From Nocardia tenerifensis NBRC 101015 (GTDB taxonomy: Bacteria; Actinomycetota; Actinomycetes; Mycobacteriales; Mycobacteriaceae), in contig NZ_BAGH01000424.1 in NCBI RefSeq assembly GCF_000308715.1, forward strand, positions 1 through 48,428: a stretch of 48,428 nt of DNA. The letters are read 5' to 3'. The position numbers and the translations under genes are program-made. Every line of letters begins with the position of its first letter. Within the stretch, counting starts at the first letter, position 1. Under the pieces are notes generated by a model. It was not told the origin of the DNA and did no database searches. It saw only the letters and a list, made by a program, of their open reading frames with translations. This document shows, piece by piece, positions 8,461-16,386 of this stretch.

Positions 8461-9237
8461 TCAGCGAACCCCGACCCGCGCCGGGGGAGTCATCGCCGCG
8501 GCCGCGAGCAGTTGATCCAGCGCACGCTCCACGTCTTCCTTCCACCCGTGATCGGAGTCGAGCTCCAGGCGCAGCCGCGGGAACCTATGGTGCGGTGCGA
8601 TCACCTTGAACCCGACCTCCTCCAGGAAGTCGGCCTCGATCATGCAGGTCTCCGGCGAGCACTCGGTCGCCGAACCGGGCGCGTCGGCGCCGGGGTTCTT
8701 GGTCGGCGAGATGATCCGCTCCATCAACGTCATCGAGCCGAAGCGCTCCGAAAGGGCTTGGGAGGGCGGATCGGAACGGATCCCGAACGCCTCGAGCGCG
8801 CGCACGCCACGACGCACCAGATCGGCCACCACGGCCTGCATCAGCTGGTGGGCAACCTCGTTGTCCTGGTAAGGAAATTCGGCCTGCAGCGTGGTCAGCA
8901 GGACCGCGTCCGGGCTCACCGGTGAGGTGGGGAACAGCGACGCGCGCGGCACGGTGCTCGGCGGCGAATACAGCGCACACCCCGCCACATTGCCGTCGAC
9001 GTTCGCCACCTGCCCGCAGGAGCCCCACTCCAGCAGCACCGTGGAGAGCCAGGCCTCCTTTTCGAAGACCGGATCGCTGAAGCCGCGGGAGTCCTCGGCG
9101 ACGGCGGGGTCCATCTCCCAGAACACGCAGCGCCGAGAGTGCGCGGGGAGCTTGTCTAGCCCGCCGAGGGTAAGTGCTGTGACGCTGGTCGACACTGCTC
9201 TGCTCAGCCTCCAGCTGTCCGATTCGTCCACACTCAT
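8461..9237 (-). CDS. GNAT-family acetyltransferase-like protein (Rv3916c-like)
   Basis: This encodes a protein of 258 aa with no signal peptide or membrane helix. The central part (about 85-165) has an acetyltransferase-like pattern: VAGCALY, then DAVLLTTLQ, then DNEVAHQLMQAVVADLVRRGVRALEAFG, and a late VGFKVIAPHHRFPRLRLEL strand. Length and position next to parB match the conserved hypothetical Rv3916c of M. tuberculosis, whose substrate is not known. ATG 9237 was preferred over a start 12 codons upstream because GAGG lies about 7 bases before it. The gene is on the parAB strand but is separated from parB by 362 bp, so it may have its own promoter. Confidence 0.75.
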   Translation of the reverse strand: MSVDESDSWRLSRAVSTSVTALTLGGLDKLPAHSRRCVFWEMDPAVAEDSRGFSDPVFEKEAWLSTVLLEWGSCGQVANVDGNVAGCALYSPPSTVPRASLFPTSPVSPDAVLLTTLQAEFPYQDNEVAHQLMQAVVADLVRRGVRALEAFGIRSDPPSQALSERFGSMTLMERIISPTKNPGADAPGSATECSPETCMIEADFLEEVGFKVIAPHHRFPRLRLELDSDHGWKEDVERALDQLLAAAAMTPPARVGVR

Positions 9238-9402
9238 GTCCGTGCCTCGCCTGCGCTCGGCACGGGCCCGCACGGGGCGCCATGGCCTGCGGTTCGCTCG
9301 CTCATGATTGCACCTCGCTGAAGCTCGGCTTCGGCGCGACCGAGTAGTACTCGGCTGCGCCCATGGTCCGCTCGCTGCGCTCGCTCACACCGCATCACTA
9401 TG

Positions 9403-9418
9403 TTCTTGCCAGCAAGAA
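9403..9418. promoter_or_regulatory. Perfect inverted repeat upstream of the GNAT-like gene
   Basis: TTCTTGC and GCAAGAA arms flank a 2-nt centre. The site lies in the 362-bp gap 9238-9599, about 165 bp upstream of the GNAT-like start. The shape suits a dimeric repressor site; no regulator is identified. The rest of the gap holds repeated ctcgctgcgctcgctc-like sequence and no credible gene. Confidence 0.4.
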
Positions 9419-9599
9419 TAAGCGATCAAGAGAACCCGCCTCATTCCACGTCGCTGTGCTGTTGATTGAGAACTCGTGCCGGCCCGTCCGGGGAGATCAT
9501 GCGCTCCGCTGATTCGCGGGAATCGCGCGTCCGTCACTGTGACGTTTCAGCCCCGGGGTCGTGCCTGTCGCCTTCACAAGTTTACTTTTGTCACTTCCG

Positions 9600-10619
9600 T
9601 CACAAACCGCGCTTGCTCTGCTCCATCAGGCCGACGATCCGCTCCAGATCATCCACCGAGCCGAACTCGACGACGATCCGGCCTTTTCGCTTACCCATGC
9701 TCACGATGACTCGGGTATCGAACGATCCGGACAGTCTGTCGGCCACATCTTGCAACCCCGGCATGTGGATCGGCTTGCGCTGCGGAGCCGGGGGAGCCGC
9801 CGGGTCCGTGGGCGGAGCGGACTCCTGGTTCGCCAGGATCACCGCCTCCTCCGTGCTGCGCACCGATAGCCCCTCGGCGACAACGCGCTTGGCCAACTCC
9901 TCCTGCGCCTCGGCGCCGCCGGTCAATCCCAGCAGTGCGCGCGCGTGTCCGGCCGACAACACACCCGCCGCCACCCGCCGCTGCACCGAGATCGGCAGCT
10001 TCAGCAGACGGATCATGTTGGTCACCGCGGACCGCGAACGACCGATGCGATCGGCGAGCACCTCATGCGTGACGCCGAACTCCTCCAGCAGCTGCTGATA
10101 GGCCGCCGCCTCTTCCAGCGGATTGAGCTGCACCCGGTGGATGTTCTCCAGCAGCGCATCGCGCAGCATCGACTCGTCGGCGGTGTCCCGAACTATCGCG
10201 GGGATCGCCGCGAGCCCGGCGAGTTGCGAAGCGCGCCACCGCCGCTCGCCCATGACGAGCTGATACTTGTCGACCCCCGGCTCGACCCGGCGCACCACGA
10301 TCGGCTGCATCAGGCCGAATTCCTTGATCGAGTGCACCAGCTCGTCCAGCGCCTCGGCCTCGAACACCTGACGCGGCTGCTTCGGGTTCGGCTCGATCTG
10401 GTCCGGCGGAATCTCGCGGTACACCGCGCCGCCGACGGAGAGGTCGTCGTCCGTGGGGTCCGGAACCCGGTGCAGGTAGGCCGATGCGGGCTGCGGCCCG
10501 ATCGGATCCAGACCGATGACGCTGGCCGCCTGACTGCTGAGCCCCGGCGCATCCGCCGGTCCCGTCGGGATCAACGCGGCGAGACCGCGTCCTAGCCCAC
10601 CCTTCTTCGCCTGACTCAT
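9600..10619 (-). CDS. parB: Chromosome partitioning protein ParB
   Basis: This encodes a protein of 339 aa. The N-terminal KKGGLGRGLAALIP is the ParA-contact motif typical of ParB. The CTP-binding/ParB N domain carries GERRWRAS (box II) and the IPAIVRD segment. The helix-turn-helix that recognises parS is around VLADRIGRSRSAVTNMIRLL. A basic C-terminal dimerisation domain ends the protein. The start was placed at ATG 10619 (MSQAKKGG); the frame extends upstream but would overlap sequence without family resemblance. It lies 70 bp downstream of parA and is probably cotranscribed. It should load on the parS-like sites clustered at 11665-13489 and spread as a sliding clamp. Confidence 0.97.
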   Translation of the reverse strand: MSQAKKGGLGRGLAALIPTGPADAPGLSSQAASVIGLDPIGPQPASAYLHRVPDPTDDDLSVGGAVYREIPPDQIEPNPKQPRQVFEAEALDELVHSIKEFGLMQPIVVRRVEPGVDKYQLVMGERRWRASQLAGLAAIPAIVRDTADESMLRDALLENIHRVQLNPLEEAAAYQQLLEEFGVTHEVLADRIGRSRSAVTNMIRLLKLPISVQRRVAAGVLSAGHARALLGLTGGAEAQEELAKRVVAEGLSVRSTEEAVILANQESAPPTDPAAPPAPQRKPIHMPGLQDVADRLSGSFDTRVIVSMGKRKGRIVVEFGSVDDLERIVGLMEQSKRGL

Positions 10620-10689
10620 CGGTCCACAGACCCCTTCCTCGTTCCGCCACCACACCGGGTCTCGCCGACCCGGCACTCATCCAGCCAGA

Positions 10690-11700
10690 TCACTCCGCGG
10701 CTTCGGCCGCGGCGTGTGCGAGCGCCGTTGCCTTGGCCGCCATTTCACGCCCGGCATCGAGGTAGCTCATCGCGCCTCGGGAGCCTGGATCATAATCGAG
10801 CACCGTCATGCCGTAGCCCGGCGCCTCCGACACCTTCACACTGCGCGGGATCACCGACCGCAGCACCACGTCGCCGAAGTGCCCGCGCACCTCCTCGGCC
10901 ACCTGGTCGGCCAGCTTGGTCCGGCCGTCGTACATCGTGAGGATCACGGTCGACACGTGCAGGTCCGGATTCAGGTGCGCCTGCACCAGGCCGATATTGC
11001 GGAGCAGCTGCCCGACACCCTCCAGCGCGTAGTACTCGCACTGGATCGGGATCAGCACCTCCTTGGCCGCGACCATCGCGTTGACCGTCAGCAGGCCCAG
11101 CGATGGCGGGCAGTCGATCATCACGTAGTCGATGTCGTACCCGGCGATATTCGCCTCCTGGATGGCCGCTTTGAGCCGGCCCTCCCTGGCCACCATCGAG
11201 ACCAGTTCGATCTCCGCGCCCGCCAGATCGATGGTCGCCGGGATGCACAGCAGCCGCTCATTGTGCGGGCTCTGCTGGATCGCGTCGCGGACCGACACCT
11301 CGCCGATGAGGAGTTCGTAGCTCGACGGAACACCCGAGTGGTGCTCGATGCCGAGCGCCGTGCTGGCGTTGCCCTGCGGGTCCAGATCGATCACGAGGAC
11401 CGTCATCCCCTGATGCGCCAGGGCGGCCGCGAGATTCACCGCGGTGGTCGTCTTGCCGACGCCGCCCTTCTGATTGGCGATGGTGATGATGCGTTGCTCG
11501 TGCGGTTTCTGCACTGTCACCTTTCCTGGATGGAGGATCTGGCTGGCGCGTTGTGCCTCGGCCGCGATCGGAGTCTCGCTGGGGGAGATGTTCCCAAACG
11601 GTGTGCTTCCGAATGTCTCCGTGTCGAAATTGCTGGAGTCCAGCATTCCCGGCACGCGCGACGTAGTTTCCCGTGAAACATTCGCCGGACCGTTCGACAT
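10690..11700 (-). CDS. parA: Chromosome partitioning ATPase ParA
   Basis: This encodes a protein of 336 aa. The deviant Walker A KGGVGKTTTAVNLAA, the switch motif VLVIDLDPQGNAS and the DYVMIDCPPSLGLLTVNA Walker B region mark a ParA/Soj ATPase. About 65 residues precede the Walker box. The start at ATG 11700 is supported by AGGAG 7 bases upstream. The early codons for NVSRET contain a parS-like 16-mer, so the gene carries its own partner's binding site. ParA forms ATP-dependent nucleoid-bound dimers that move ParB-parS complexes. It is encoded just upstream of parB on the same strand. Confidence 0.97.
   Translation of the reverse strand: MSNGPANVSRETTSRVPGMLDSSNFDTETFGSTPFGNISPSETPIAAEAQRASQILHPGKVTVQKPHEQRIITIANQKGGVGKTTTAVNLAAALAHQGMTVLVIDLDPQGNASTALGIEHHSGVPSSYELLIGEVSVRDAIQQSPHNERLLCIPATIDLAGAEIELVSMVAREGRLKAAIQEANIAGYDIDYVMIDCPPSLGLLTVNAMVAAKEVLIPIQCEYYALEGVGQLLRNIGLVQAHLNPDLHVSTVILTMYDGRTKLADQVAEEVRGHFGDVVLRSVIPRSVKVSEAPGYGMTVLDYDPGSRGAMSYLDAGREMAAKATALAHAAAEAAE
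11665..11680. promoter_or_regulatory. parS: parS-like site inside parA
   Basis: agtttcccgtgaaaca matches the parS consensus tgtttcacgtgaaaca at 14 of 16 positions. It lies in codons encoding VSRET near the ParA N-terminus. Confidence 0.75.
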
Positions 11701-11979
11701 AGACAGCTCCTAACCCGAGAACTCAGATCACGTGCTCCCGACGAACGTCGGCGCCGTGTCATCAAACAGCTGGTGTCGGTACGAACATGATGCGCAACCG
11801 GGTTCGCGGCGCCCGATCGACCGAGCGGAGCTCTCGTCGCGACACCAATTCCACCGTGGCACCTACGCTCACGCCCGACGCCCACTAGCTTGCCAGCACC
11901 GAGCGCGATAAGAAAGCTGAATCGCGGCAACGCGCACAGGACACGCGAAACTGTTCACCTTCGCCGCGTTTGCGACCGA

Positions 11980-11995
11980 TGTTTCACATGAAACC
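11980..11995. promoter_or_regulatory. parS: parS-like site
   Basis: tgtttcacatgaaacc matches the parS consensus at 14 of 16 positions. It lies in the parA-rsmG intergenic region. Confidence 0.85.
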
Positions 11996-12060
11996 CGGGT
12001 CCGCGAAGGGGGTTCCGAGCATGCCTGCGACCCTTGATCCCCAAACACCCCACGGCTCAA

Positions 12061-12076
12061 CGTTTCATGTGAAACC
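12061..12076. promoter_or_regulatory. parS: parS-like site
   Basis: cgtttcatgtgaaacc keeps the GTTTCA/TGAAAC arms and matches the consensus at 13 of 16 positions. It lies 65 bp from the preceding site. Confidence 0.75.
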
Positions 12077-12169
12077 TCATGCGGAGATGTCTGGGGTGCA
12101 CCCGATTCCCAGATCCTGACTCACACGTTTACGTCGCACGGCAGCACCGCATACTCGTCGGTCGGCGAA

Positions 12170-12185
12170 TGTTTCACGGGAAACA
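12170..12185. promoter_or_regulatory. parS: parS-like site
   Basis: tgtttcacgggaaaca matches the consensus at 15 of 16 positions; one central T is replaced by G. Confidence 0.85.
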
Positions 12186-12566
12186 AGACTTCCGCCACTC
12201 GCCGAGACTGGGCACCCTGGCGGCCCTACCGCGTACGTGCCCAATCCTCTGCAATTTCGGTTCCGCTCAGCAGCCCCACTACCGAATCGATCCGGCTTCG
12301 AGCGATTCAGTCGAAGCATCAAGCGGTGGAATCGAAGTCGGCTAAGGCGGGGGGCCTCACGGGGACCAGGAGAACGGAAGCGCCGTCCGCTCCGCTGAAA
12401 CCAGAAGCCGTCAAATCGCGTCAGGGGAGCGACGACTAGAGACAGCCCGCGTTCCTATCGAGCGCCTGCGCAACGCGTCGTCCTCAACCGCGCGCCGAGA
12501 TGGACCGCGTTGCGACGTCGTCGGCCGGTAGGGAGAGAGCGCTATCACTCCGCCCCCCGCTGGCAA

Positions 12567-12582
12567 TGTTTCATGTGAAACA
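12567..12582. promoter_or_regulatory. parS: parS-like site
   Basis: tgtttcatgtgaaaca matches the consensus at 15 of 16 positions, with both outer arms perfect. Confidence 0.88.
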
Positions 12583-12704
12583 GCGGCCAGTGTCCGCGGT
12601 CGCGCGCTCCGCTCCAGAACTGTTCAGCCCTGCTTCGACAGCGGAGGGGTGGCCGGAACCATCCTTCGAGTCCACTGCAAAGCGAACCTACGTACGCCCC
12701 TGCG

Positions 12705-13490
12705 CTACTTCGACTTACGACCCCGCACGGACGCAGCCCCCGCACGCTTCGCCGCCTTGGCCTCCCGACGCGCGATCGCGTGCTCACTCCGCCGGCGGGG
12801 CGCGCGCTCAGCGCGCGGCAGCCGTTCGGCGCTGATGACCAGAGTGGGGGTGGGGACAAGGGTCGCACCGCATTCGACAACCATCGGGTTCCCCGCGCCG
12901 GCGCGTTCCAGCGCCTGGCCATCGCGCTCAAGTTCCTCGGCCGCGCTCACACCTTTGAGGGCGAGCATGCGGCCGTGGTCGCGTAGCAGGGGGAGGGACC
13001 ACTGAGCGAGCTTGCCGAGCGGAGCCACGGCGCGAGAGGTGACCACATCCGCGCCGCCCGCCTCCTTCAGCACGCCGGACTGCTCCGCTCGCCCGCGCAC
13101 GACGGTGACCTCGAGCCCGGCCGCGTCGATGAACTCGCTGAGGAAGATGGTGCGACGCAGCAGCGGCTCGACGAGGGTGATGCGGAGATCCGGGCGGGCG
13201 AGGGCGAGCGGGATTCCGGGGAGCCCCGCGCCGCTGCCGATGTCGACCACCGATGAGCCTTCGGCGATGAGTTCGCCGACGACCGCGCAGTTGAGAATGT
13301 GACGGTCCCAGAGCCGGGGGACTTCACGCGGCCCGATCAGTCCGCGCTCCACGCCGGCGGTGGCGAGCGCCATGCAGTACCGCCGGGCGAGATCCAGTCG
13401 ATCGCCGAACACCGCCGAGGCCGCGGCCGGCGGTTCCAGCTCGGCGGGCAAAGCGGTGCTCTCACCCAGATCTCGTTCCACGTGAAACAT
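12705..13490 (-). CDS. rsmG: 16S rRNA (guanine-N7) methyltransferase RsmG (GidB)
   Basis: This encodes a protein of 261 aa that adds a 7-methyl group to a guanine in the 530 loop of 16S rRNA using SAM. The SAM site is VVDIGSGAGLPGIPLA, preceded by the family motif LWDRHILNCAVV; SRAVAPLGKLAQW and GRMLALKG are also conserved. The C-terminus is a Lys/Arg/Ala-rich tail. ATG 13490 gives MFHVERDLGES, and the first codons are part of a parS-like site. GGAAGG directly abuts this ATG, which is unusually close, so an ATG at 13526 remains possible. Loss of this gene gives low-level streptomycin resistance in other bacteria; here the frame is intact. Confidence 0.94.
   Translation of the reverse strand: MFHVERDLGESTALPAELEPPAAASAVFGDRLDLARRYCMALATAGVERGLIGPREVPRLWDRHILNCAVVGELIAEGSSVVDIGSGAGLPGIPLALARPDLRITLVEPLLRRTIFLSEFIDAAGLEVTVVRGRAEQSGVLKEAGGADVVTSRAVAPLGKLAQWSLPLLRDHGRMLALKGVSAAEELERDGQALERAGAGNPMVVECGATLVPTPTLVISAERLPRAERAPRRRSEHAIARREAKAAKRAGAASVRGRKSK
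13474..13489. promoter_or_regulatory. parS: parS-like site at the rsmG start codon
   Basis: cgttccacgtgaaaca matches the parS consensus at 14 of 16 positions, with a perfect core and right arm. It spans the codons for FHVE of RsmG. Confidence 0.82.
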
Positions 13491-13645
13491 CCTTCCGAAC
13501 TCGAGTCGATCAGGAACCGGCGACATGCGGACAATCAGGTGCCGGACATGAACAAGGCCCCCGATCCGAAGACCAGAGGCCCTATCCAATCATTACCCGT
13601 CAGAGTGACGAAATACGCCGTGCCCCGACGAGGTTCGGTATTCGC

Positions 13646-14197
13646 TCAGGACGGAACGACCACGACGTGCCGGTTCGGCTCGACGCCCTCGCTCTCGCTG
13701 TTGACTCCGTCGATCGCCGCCACGGCGTCGTGCACGATCTTGCGCTCGAACGGCGTCATGGGGGACAGCGACTCCGGCGCACCCGACTCGAGCACCCGCT
13801 GCGCGGCGGCGGTGCCGAGCGCGCTCAAATCTTCCCGCCGCTTCGCGCGCCACCCGGCCACATCGAGCATCAGCCTGCTGCGCACGCCGGTGGCCTGCTG
13901 CACCGCCAGCCGGGTCAGTTCCTGGAGCGCGTCTAGCGTCTCGCCGTTGCGGCCCACCAGCTTCGACAGATCCCGCCCACCGTCGATGCTCACGATGGCG
14001 CGGTCGCCCTCGACGTCGAGGTCGATGTCGCCGTCGAAGTCCAGCACGTCGAGCAACTGCTCGAGGTAGTCGCCCGCGATCTCACCCTCTTCGATGAGGG
14101 CTTCTTCGGCATCGTTCACGACATCGTCGGCGTCCGTTTCGGCGTTCACCATCGTCGTCGCCACTGTGGCGTCCCCTCCGTCGGTCTCAACTGTCAT
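13646..14197 (-). CDS. jag: RNA-binding protein Jag/KhpB (KH and R3H domains)
   Basis: This encodes a protein of 183 aa. After an acidic N-terminus (about 1-45) comes a KH domain with the GxxG-type loop LVGRNGETLDALQ. An R3H domain with the R-x3-H signature in FERKIVHDAVA follows. Jag/KhpB (EloR) is an RNA-binding protein linked to control of cell elongation in Gram-positive bacteria. The gene is downstream of yidC, 107 bp away, in the conserved rpmH-rnpA-yidD-yidC-jag-rsmG order. The Jag-N domain seen in some firmicute members is not present. Confidence 0.93.
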   Translation of the reverse strand: MTVETDGGDATVATTMVNAETDADDVVNDAEEALIEEGEIAGDYLEQLLDVLDFDGDIDLDVEGDRAIVSIDGGRDLSKLVGRNGETLDALQELTRLAVQQATGVRSRLMLDVAGWRAKRREDLSALGTAAAQRVLESGAPESLSPMTPFERKIVHDAVAAIDGVNSESEGVEPNRHVVVVPS

Positions 14198-14304
14198 TTG
14201 ATTTCCTTCATCTGCTCATCGCGCTCGCCGTGCGCTGGCCGCCGGACGGTGCGCGATCAAGGGGTTGCTCAGCGTGGTGGCCGACCCCGGCCACCGGAAT
14301 GCGA

Positions 14305-15417
14305 TCAGCGGCGGCGCTTTTGGTTCGCTCGGCCTCGGTTGCCCGGTCGCTTCTGGCCACCCGGCCTGCGCTGCGCGGCGGCCTTGCCGGTGGTCTTGCC
14401 GGTCCCGTTCGTCGACGGGGGCGCGTCGACCGCGGCGTCCACCGCGTCGACCGCGCCGTCGACGGTGTCGCCCGCCGATTTCTTGCGCGTATTGACCGGC
14501 TTCGCACCGGGTTTCGGTGCGTTCTGCGCGCGCTGCTCGAGCTTGGCCTGCTTCTTCTCTTCCGCTTCGCGTTCCATGCGGCCGAAGACGAGATGCTGCT
14601 GCCCGTAGGTCCAGATGTTATTGGAAACCCAGTACAGGAGGATGGCGATCGGCAGGAACGGACCACCGACGAGCACGCCGAGCGGGAACACCCACAGCGC
14701 GAGCTTATTCATCATCGCGGCCTGCGGGTTGGCGGCCGCCTCGGGCGTCTGCCTGGCCACCGACGCCCGCGCGTTGAAGTGGGTCGCCAAGCCGGCGATG
14801 ATCATCAGCGGGATCGCGACGGCGGCGATGCCCACCTTGCTCGGCAGGCCGAGGCCGTCGATGGCGAACGCCCGCAGCTCGGTGTCGGGGATGGTGATGA
14901 AGGCCGAGATCGGCGCGCCGAAGATACGAGCGCTCAGGAAGGACTGAACGTCGGCGGCGTTGAAGACGTAGTTCGGCGTGTTCGCGTTCTGCTCGATCGA
15001 CAGGCCGAGCTGACCGAACCCGTGACCGGTCCGGTTGAACGAGCGCAGCACGTGGAACAGACCCAGGAACACCGGCACCTGCGCGAGGATCGGCAGGCAG
15101 CCCATGAGCGGGTTGAAGCCGTGATCCTTCTGCAGCTTCTGCATCTCGACCGCCATCTTCTGGCGATCGTTCTTGTACTTCTTCTGCAGCTCCTTGATCT
15201 GGGGCTGCAGCTCCTGCATCTGCTTGGTGGTGCGCACCTGCTTCACGAACGGCTTGTAGAGCAGCACGCGCAGCGTGAACACCAGGAACACGACGGCGAG
15301 CGCCCAGGCGATGCCGCTGTCTTTTCCGAGACCGGGCACCAGCGCGAACGCCCGGTGCCAGAACCACAAGATCCAGGACACCGGATAATAGATGAAGTCG
15401 AGCACGGCTCTATGCAC
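14305..15417 (-). CDS. yidC: Membrane protein insertase YidC
   Basis: This encodes a 370-aa Oxa1/YidC-family insertase that helps membrane proteins fold and insert, alone or with SecYEG. The N-terminal helix (YPVSWILWFWHRAFALV) is followed by a second helix, a charged cytoplasmic hairpin (residues about 60-100), the family motif NPLMGCLPILAQVPVFLGL and further helices near ISAFITIP, VGIAAVAIPLMIIAG and LPIAILLYWVSNNIW. The C-terminal 80 residues are Lys/Arg/Pro-rich, as in single-copy YidC proteins that bind ribosomes. Its start overlaps the yidD 3' end by 8 bp, which indicates translational coupling. Confidence 0.96.
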   Translation of the reverse strand: MHRAVLDFIYYPVSWILWFWHRAFALVPGLGKDSGIAWALAVVFLVFTLRVLLYKPFVKQVRTTKQMQELQPQIKELQKKYKNDRQKMAVEMQKLQKDHGFNPLMGCLPILAQVPVFLGLFHVLRSFNRTGHGFGQLGLSIEQNANTPNYVFNAADVQSFLSARIFGAPISAFITIPDTELRAFAIDGLGLPSKVGIAAVAIPLMIIAGLATHFNARASVARQTPEAAANPQAAMMNKLALWVFPLGVLVGGPFLPIAILLYWVSNNIWTYGQQHLVFGRMEREAEEKKQAKLEQRAQNAPKPGAKPVNTRKKSAGDTVDGAVDAVDAAVDAPPSTNGTGKTTGKAAAQRRPGGQKRPGNRGRANQKRRR

Positions 15418-15808
15418 TCCCGTCGTTCGTATCGCCGATCACCGCGCGCGGTGATCCTTTCCAAGCGTTCGGCTCCGACACCGGGTCGGCCTGCAGGTTG
15501 GCTTCCTGCGGCGCCGGATCGGTGGCTGCCACGGTCCCGGCCGCGGTGCGAACGGTGCTTCGCTTCCGCTCCGGAACGGGGTCCCACCCACCAGGGTGCC
15601 AGGGCGCGCATTTGGCCAGTCGCACGGCTGCCAATCCGAGGCCGACGAACAGCCCGCGCGTGCGCAATGCGGTGACCGCGTACTCGCTGCAGGTCGGGGT
15701 GAAACGGCACACCGGCATGCGGGTGGGGGAGACGTAGGTCCGATACAACTCGATCAGAAAGATCAGTGCGTTCGCCGGTAACCGACCGATCTGCGCGGTG
15801 CGGCTCAT
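15410..15808 (-). CDS. yidD: Membrane protein insertion efficiency factor YidD
   Basis: This encodes a protein of 132 aa. The signature C-R-F-x-P-T-C-S-E-Y-A is present as CRFTPTCSEYAVTAL, followed by KCAPWHPGGWDPVP. A C-terminal tail of about 50 residues, rich in Ala/Pro, is longer than in most YidD proteins. ATG 15808 (MSRTAQIG) overlaps the rnpA stop in an ATGA arrangement, so the longer upstream frame is rejected. YidD is a small amphipathic inner-membrane protein thought to aid YidC-dependent insertion. Confidence 0.92.
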   Translation of the reverse strand: MSRTAQIGRLPANALIFLIELYRTYVSPTRMPVCRFTPTCSEYAVTALRTRGLFVGLGLAAVRLAKCAPWHPGGWDPVPERKRSTVRTAAGTVAATDPAPQEANLQADPVSEPNAWKGSPRAVIGDTNDGSA

Positions 15809-16221
15809 GCCGGTCCGACCGCTGCCGCGCCGACGCCGAGTTTGCGTAGGGCGGTGCGTAATTGGCGCAGCAGGTCCTCCGAGGAGGCGGCCGCGGCGCC
15901 GGGCAGGGCGCGGATCACGACGTCGACGTCGGCGGGCAGTTCGGGAACTATCTCTAGGCACATATGACGCAGGCGGCGGGCCACACGGTGTCGAATCACC
16001 GCGTTGCCCACCGCCTTGCTGACGATCAGCCCGAAGCGTGGCCCGCCTACGCGGACCAGCTTCTCGGCCGGATCACCATGTCGTCCATTCACGTCCACGA
16101 TTCCGTCATACCCGTGGGTGAGCACGTGTACGACCAGATCTCGCCTCCCGATTCGCTGGCCGCGGCGCACCGTCCGGGAGAAGTCGGCACGATGATGCAA
16201 CCGATACGGCTCAGGCAACAC
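15805..16221 (-). CDS. rnpA: Ribonuclease P protein component
   Basis: This encodes a basic protein of 138 aa that binds RNase P RNA and helps tRNA 5' processing. The RNR-type motif is AVGNAVIRHRVARRLRH, and the fold is marked by RFGLIVSKAVG. The start is GTG 16221. A DVNGRHGDPAEK insertion between the first strands makes it slightly longer than the usual 110-125 aa. It lies 21 bp after rpmH and overlaps yidD by 4 bp. The RNase P RNA gene is not in this window. Confidence 0.94.
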   Translation of the reverse strand: MLPEPYRLHHRADFSRTVRRGQRIGRRDLVVHVLTHGYDGIVDVNGRHGDPAEKLVRVGGPRFGLIVSKAVGNAVIRHRVARRLRHMCLEIVPELPADVDVVIRALPGAAAASSEDLLRQLRTALRKLGVGAAAVGPA

Positions 16222-16242
16222 CCGAGCGTCCGCGAGCGAGGA

Positions 16243-16386
16243 TCAGGCAGTGAGTTCGGCGCGGCCCTTGCGGCGACGCGCCGAAACGATGGCGCGACCC
16301 GCACGGGTACGCATCCGGAGACGGAAGCCGTGGACGCGCGCCCGACGACGGTTGTTCGGCTGGAACGTCCGCTTGCCCTTGGCCAC
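16243..16386 (-). CDS. rpmH: Large ribosomal subunit protein bL34
   Basis: This encodes a 47-aa, very basic protein with the bL34 sequence KRTFQPNNRRRARVHGFRLR. The start is a GTG at 16386 read as MAKGKRTFQ, with GAGGAG about 8 bases upstream. This excludes the longer in-frame extension. It is the first gene of the minus-strand cluster and is divergent from dnaA across a 701-bp regulatory region. Confidence 0.97.
   Translation of the reverse strand: MAKGKRTFQPNNRRRARVHGFRLRMRTRAGRAIVSARRRKGRAELTA

Larger units (their letters stand above)
11701..12704. other. Non-coding partition region between parA and rsmG
   Basis: About 1 kb without a credible gene. The open frames here have no ribosome binding sites or family resemblance, and their MFHGKQ/MFHVKQ-type peptides are just translations of parS. 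It holds four parS-like 16-mers and probably the promoter of parAB. No tRNA or hairpin terminator was recognised. Confidence 0.7.

Noticed and set aside
12079..12835. Two short plus-strand frames (88 and 111 aa) in the partition region
   Set aside because: They have no ribosome binding sites and contain peptides that are translated parS sites.
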